Of a stretch of 64,000 nucleotides of DNA, positions 63,472-64,000 are shown one piece after another. The notes below the pieces were generated by a model. It made no database searches, was not told the DNA's origin, and saw only the letters and a program-made list of their open reading frames with translations. The position numbers and the translations under genes were made by a program. Each line of letters begins with the position of its first letter. Position 1 is the stretch's first letter. This DNA is from Posidonia oceanica (taxonomy: Eukaryota; Streptophyta; Magnoliopsida; Alismatales; Posidoniaceae), in contig JAZBRS010000020.1 in NCBI GenBank assembly GCA_037176725.1, positions 59,114,001 to 59,178,000 on the forward strand, read 5' to 3'.

Positions 63472-64000
63472 AATCCCGGTGTTCAGATCGTCCATGCACA
63501 CTGCCAAAGCTCGCGTGCACCGATCAAAATCAGGCTCACTATTAGCGGCTATGTCCGAGAAGGAAGACTTAACTCGAAAACATTAAAAAAAGGAAAAAAG
63601 GGGAAAAAAGAAGAAGATAAGACAAAATCGAAGTCGCCACCAAGTCTATTACATCGGGAGACAAGGAAAACTAGGGAAATGCGTGAATAATCATGCAAAA
63701 CCAAGCAAAAGATGCAATGCAAGGCAATGTAGAAGAAATGGGATGCAAATGAATGCAAATGATGTGACTCGTGCCTAAGCTAAGGGCGATATGGTCATTG
63801 CGGGCCAAGAGAGAGGGCAAGGACTCCTGTTATGTGCGGGGAAGGTGTTAGGCACCCCCGACACGCCCGAGAATCAGTCTTTCTAGGCTTACGCTCGCAT
63901 ACGCAGGGAAATGCAGACTTTGAATGCCTAAGTGCCATTGAATGCCTATCTAAATGCTCAAAGGTGTGCTCTAAGTGAGGGAATGCAATGCAAGAAAGTA
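63472..64000 (-). mobile_element. Element E: end of an LTR in antisense orientation (partial)
   Basis: TGTAGTAATCCCGG is the exact reverse complement of the D LTR end CCGGGATTACTACA (8856-8869). The following 500 bp is the reverse complement of the D LTR end, including the conserved GGTGCCTAACACC block (63765-63890). It directly follows B LTR sequence, so an element of the D family is inserted here in the opposite orientation. Its other end lies outside the window. Confidence 0.85.

Overview
The window is plant nuclear DNA made almost entirely of nested LTR retrotransposons of the Ty3/gypsy Tat (Ogre/Retand-like) lineage. The evidence is a gag-protease-RT-RNaseH-archaeal-type RNaseH-integrase order, a tRNA-Arg-like primer binding site (PBS), GGAGGGG polypurine tracts (PPT), LTRs of 1.3-6 kb, and plant mobile domain (PMD) genes. 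It looks like pericentromeric or other heterochromatin of an angiosperm. I cannot name the species and see no ordinary host gene.

Layout (my reconstruction). Element C is the outer host. The right end of its 5' LTR is 8870-9730, its internal part is 9731-13236 plus 37214-40195, and its 3' LTR starts at 40196. It carries only a gag-like ORF. Element D sits in C's 5' LTR: 1-2732 is its internal 3' end and 2733-8869 its 3' LTR. Element A (13237-37208, 23972 bp) is inserted in C's interior with two 1330-bp LTRs and a perfect 5-bp target duplication TCCAC. Element B (from 42068) is inserted in C's 3' LTR: 5' LTR 42068-45447, gag-pol 46618-55341, a sense PMD gene, long minisatellites, and 3' LTR from 60645. 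B's 3' LTR is cut at 63472 by element E, an antisense LTR that runs off the window.

The most striking content is in element A. Downstream of integrase and antisense to gag-pol lie three PMD-type genes (PMD3 33273-31916, PMD2 31573-28364, PMD1 27536-26191). Each has its own TATA-like box and spliceosomal introns that make sense only on the minus strand. Element B instead carries one PMD gene in the sense orientation with no introns. This is what is expected if sense introns are lost during retrotransposition and antisense ones are kept.

A second theme is hairpin DNA. A 28-29-nt palindromic module of the form GTT-N(22/23)-AAC (typical arms GTTGGACGC and GCGTCCAAC) occurs in tandem pairs to quintets in every LTR family here. 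In element A it also lies upstream of the LTR promoter and of each antisense PMD promoter. A ~48-bp array in the 3' regions of B, C and D contains a 7-bp stem with compensatory changes around a CCGTYA loop. All coding regions are decayed, mostly by premature TAG codons of the kind expected from deamination of methylated CHG sites.
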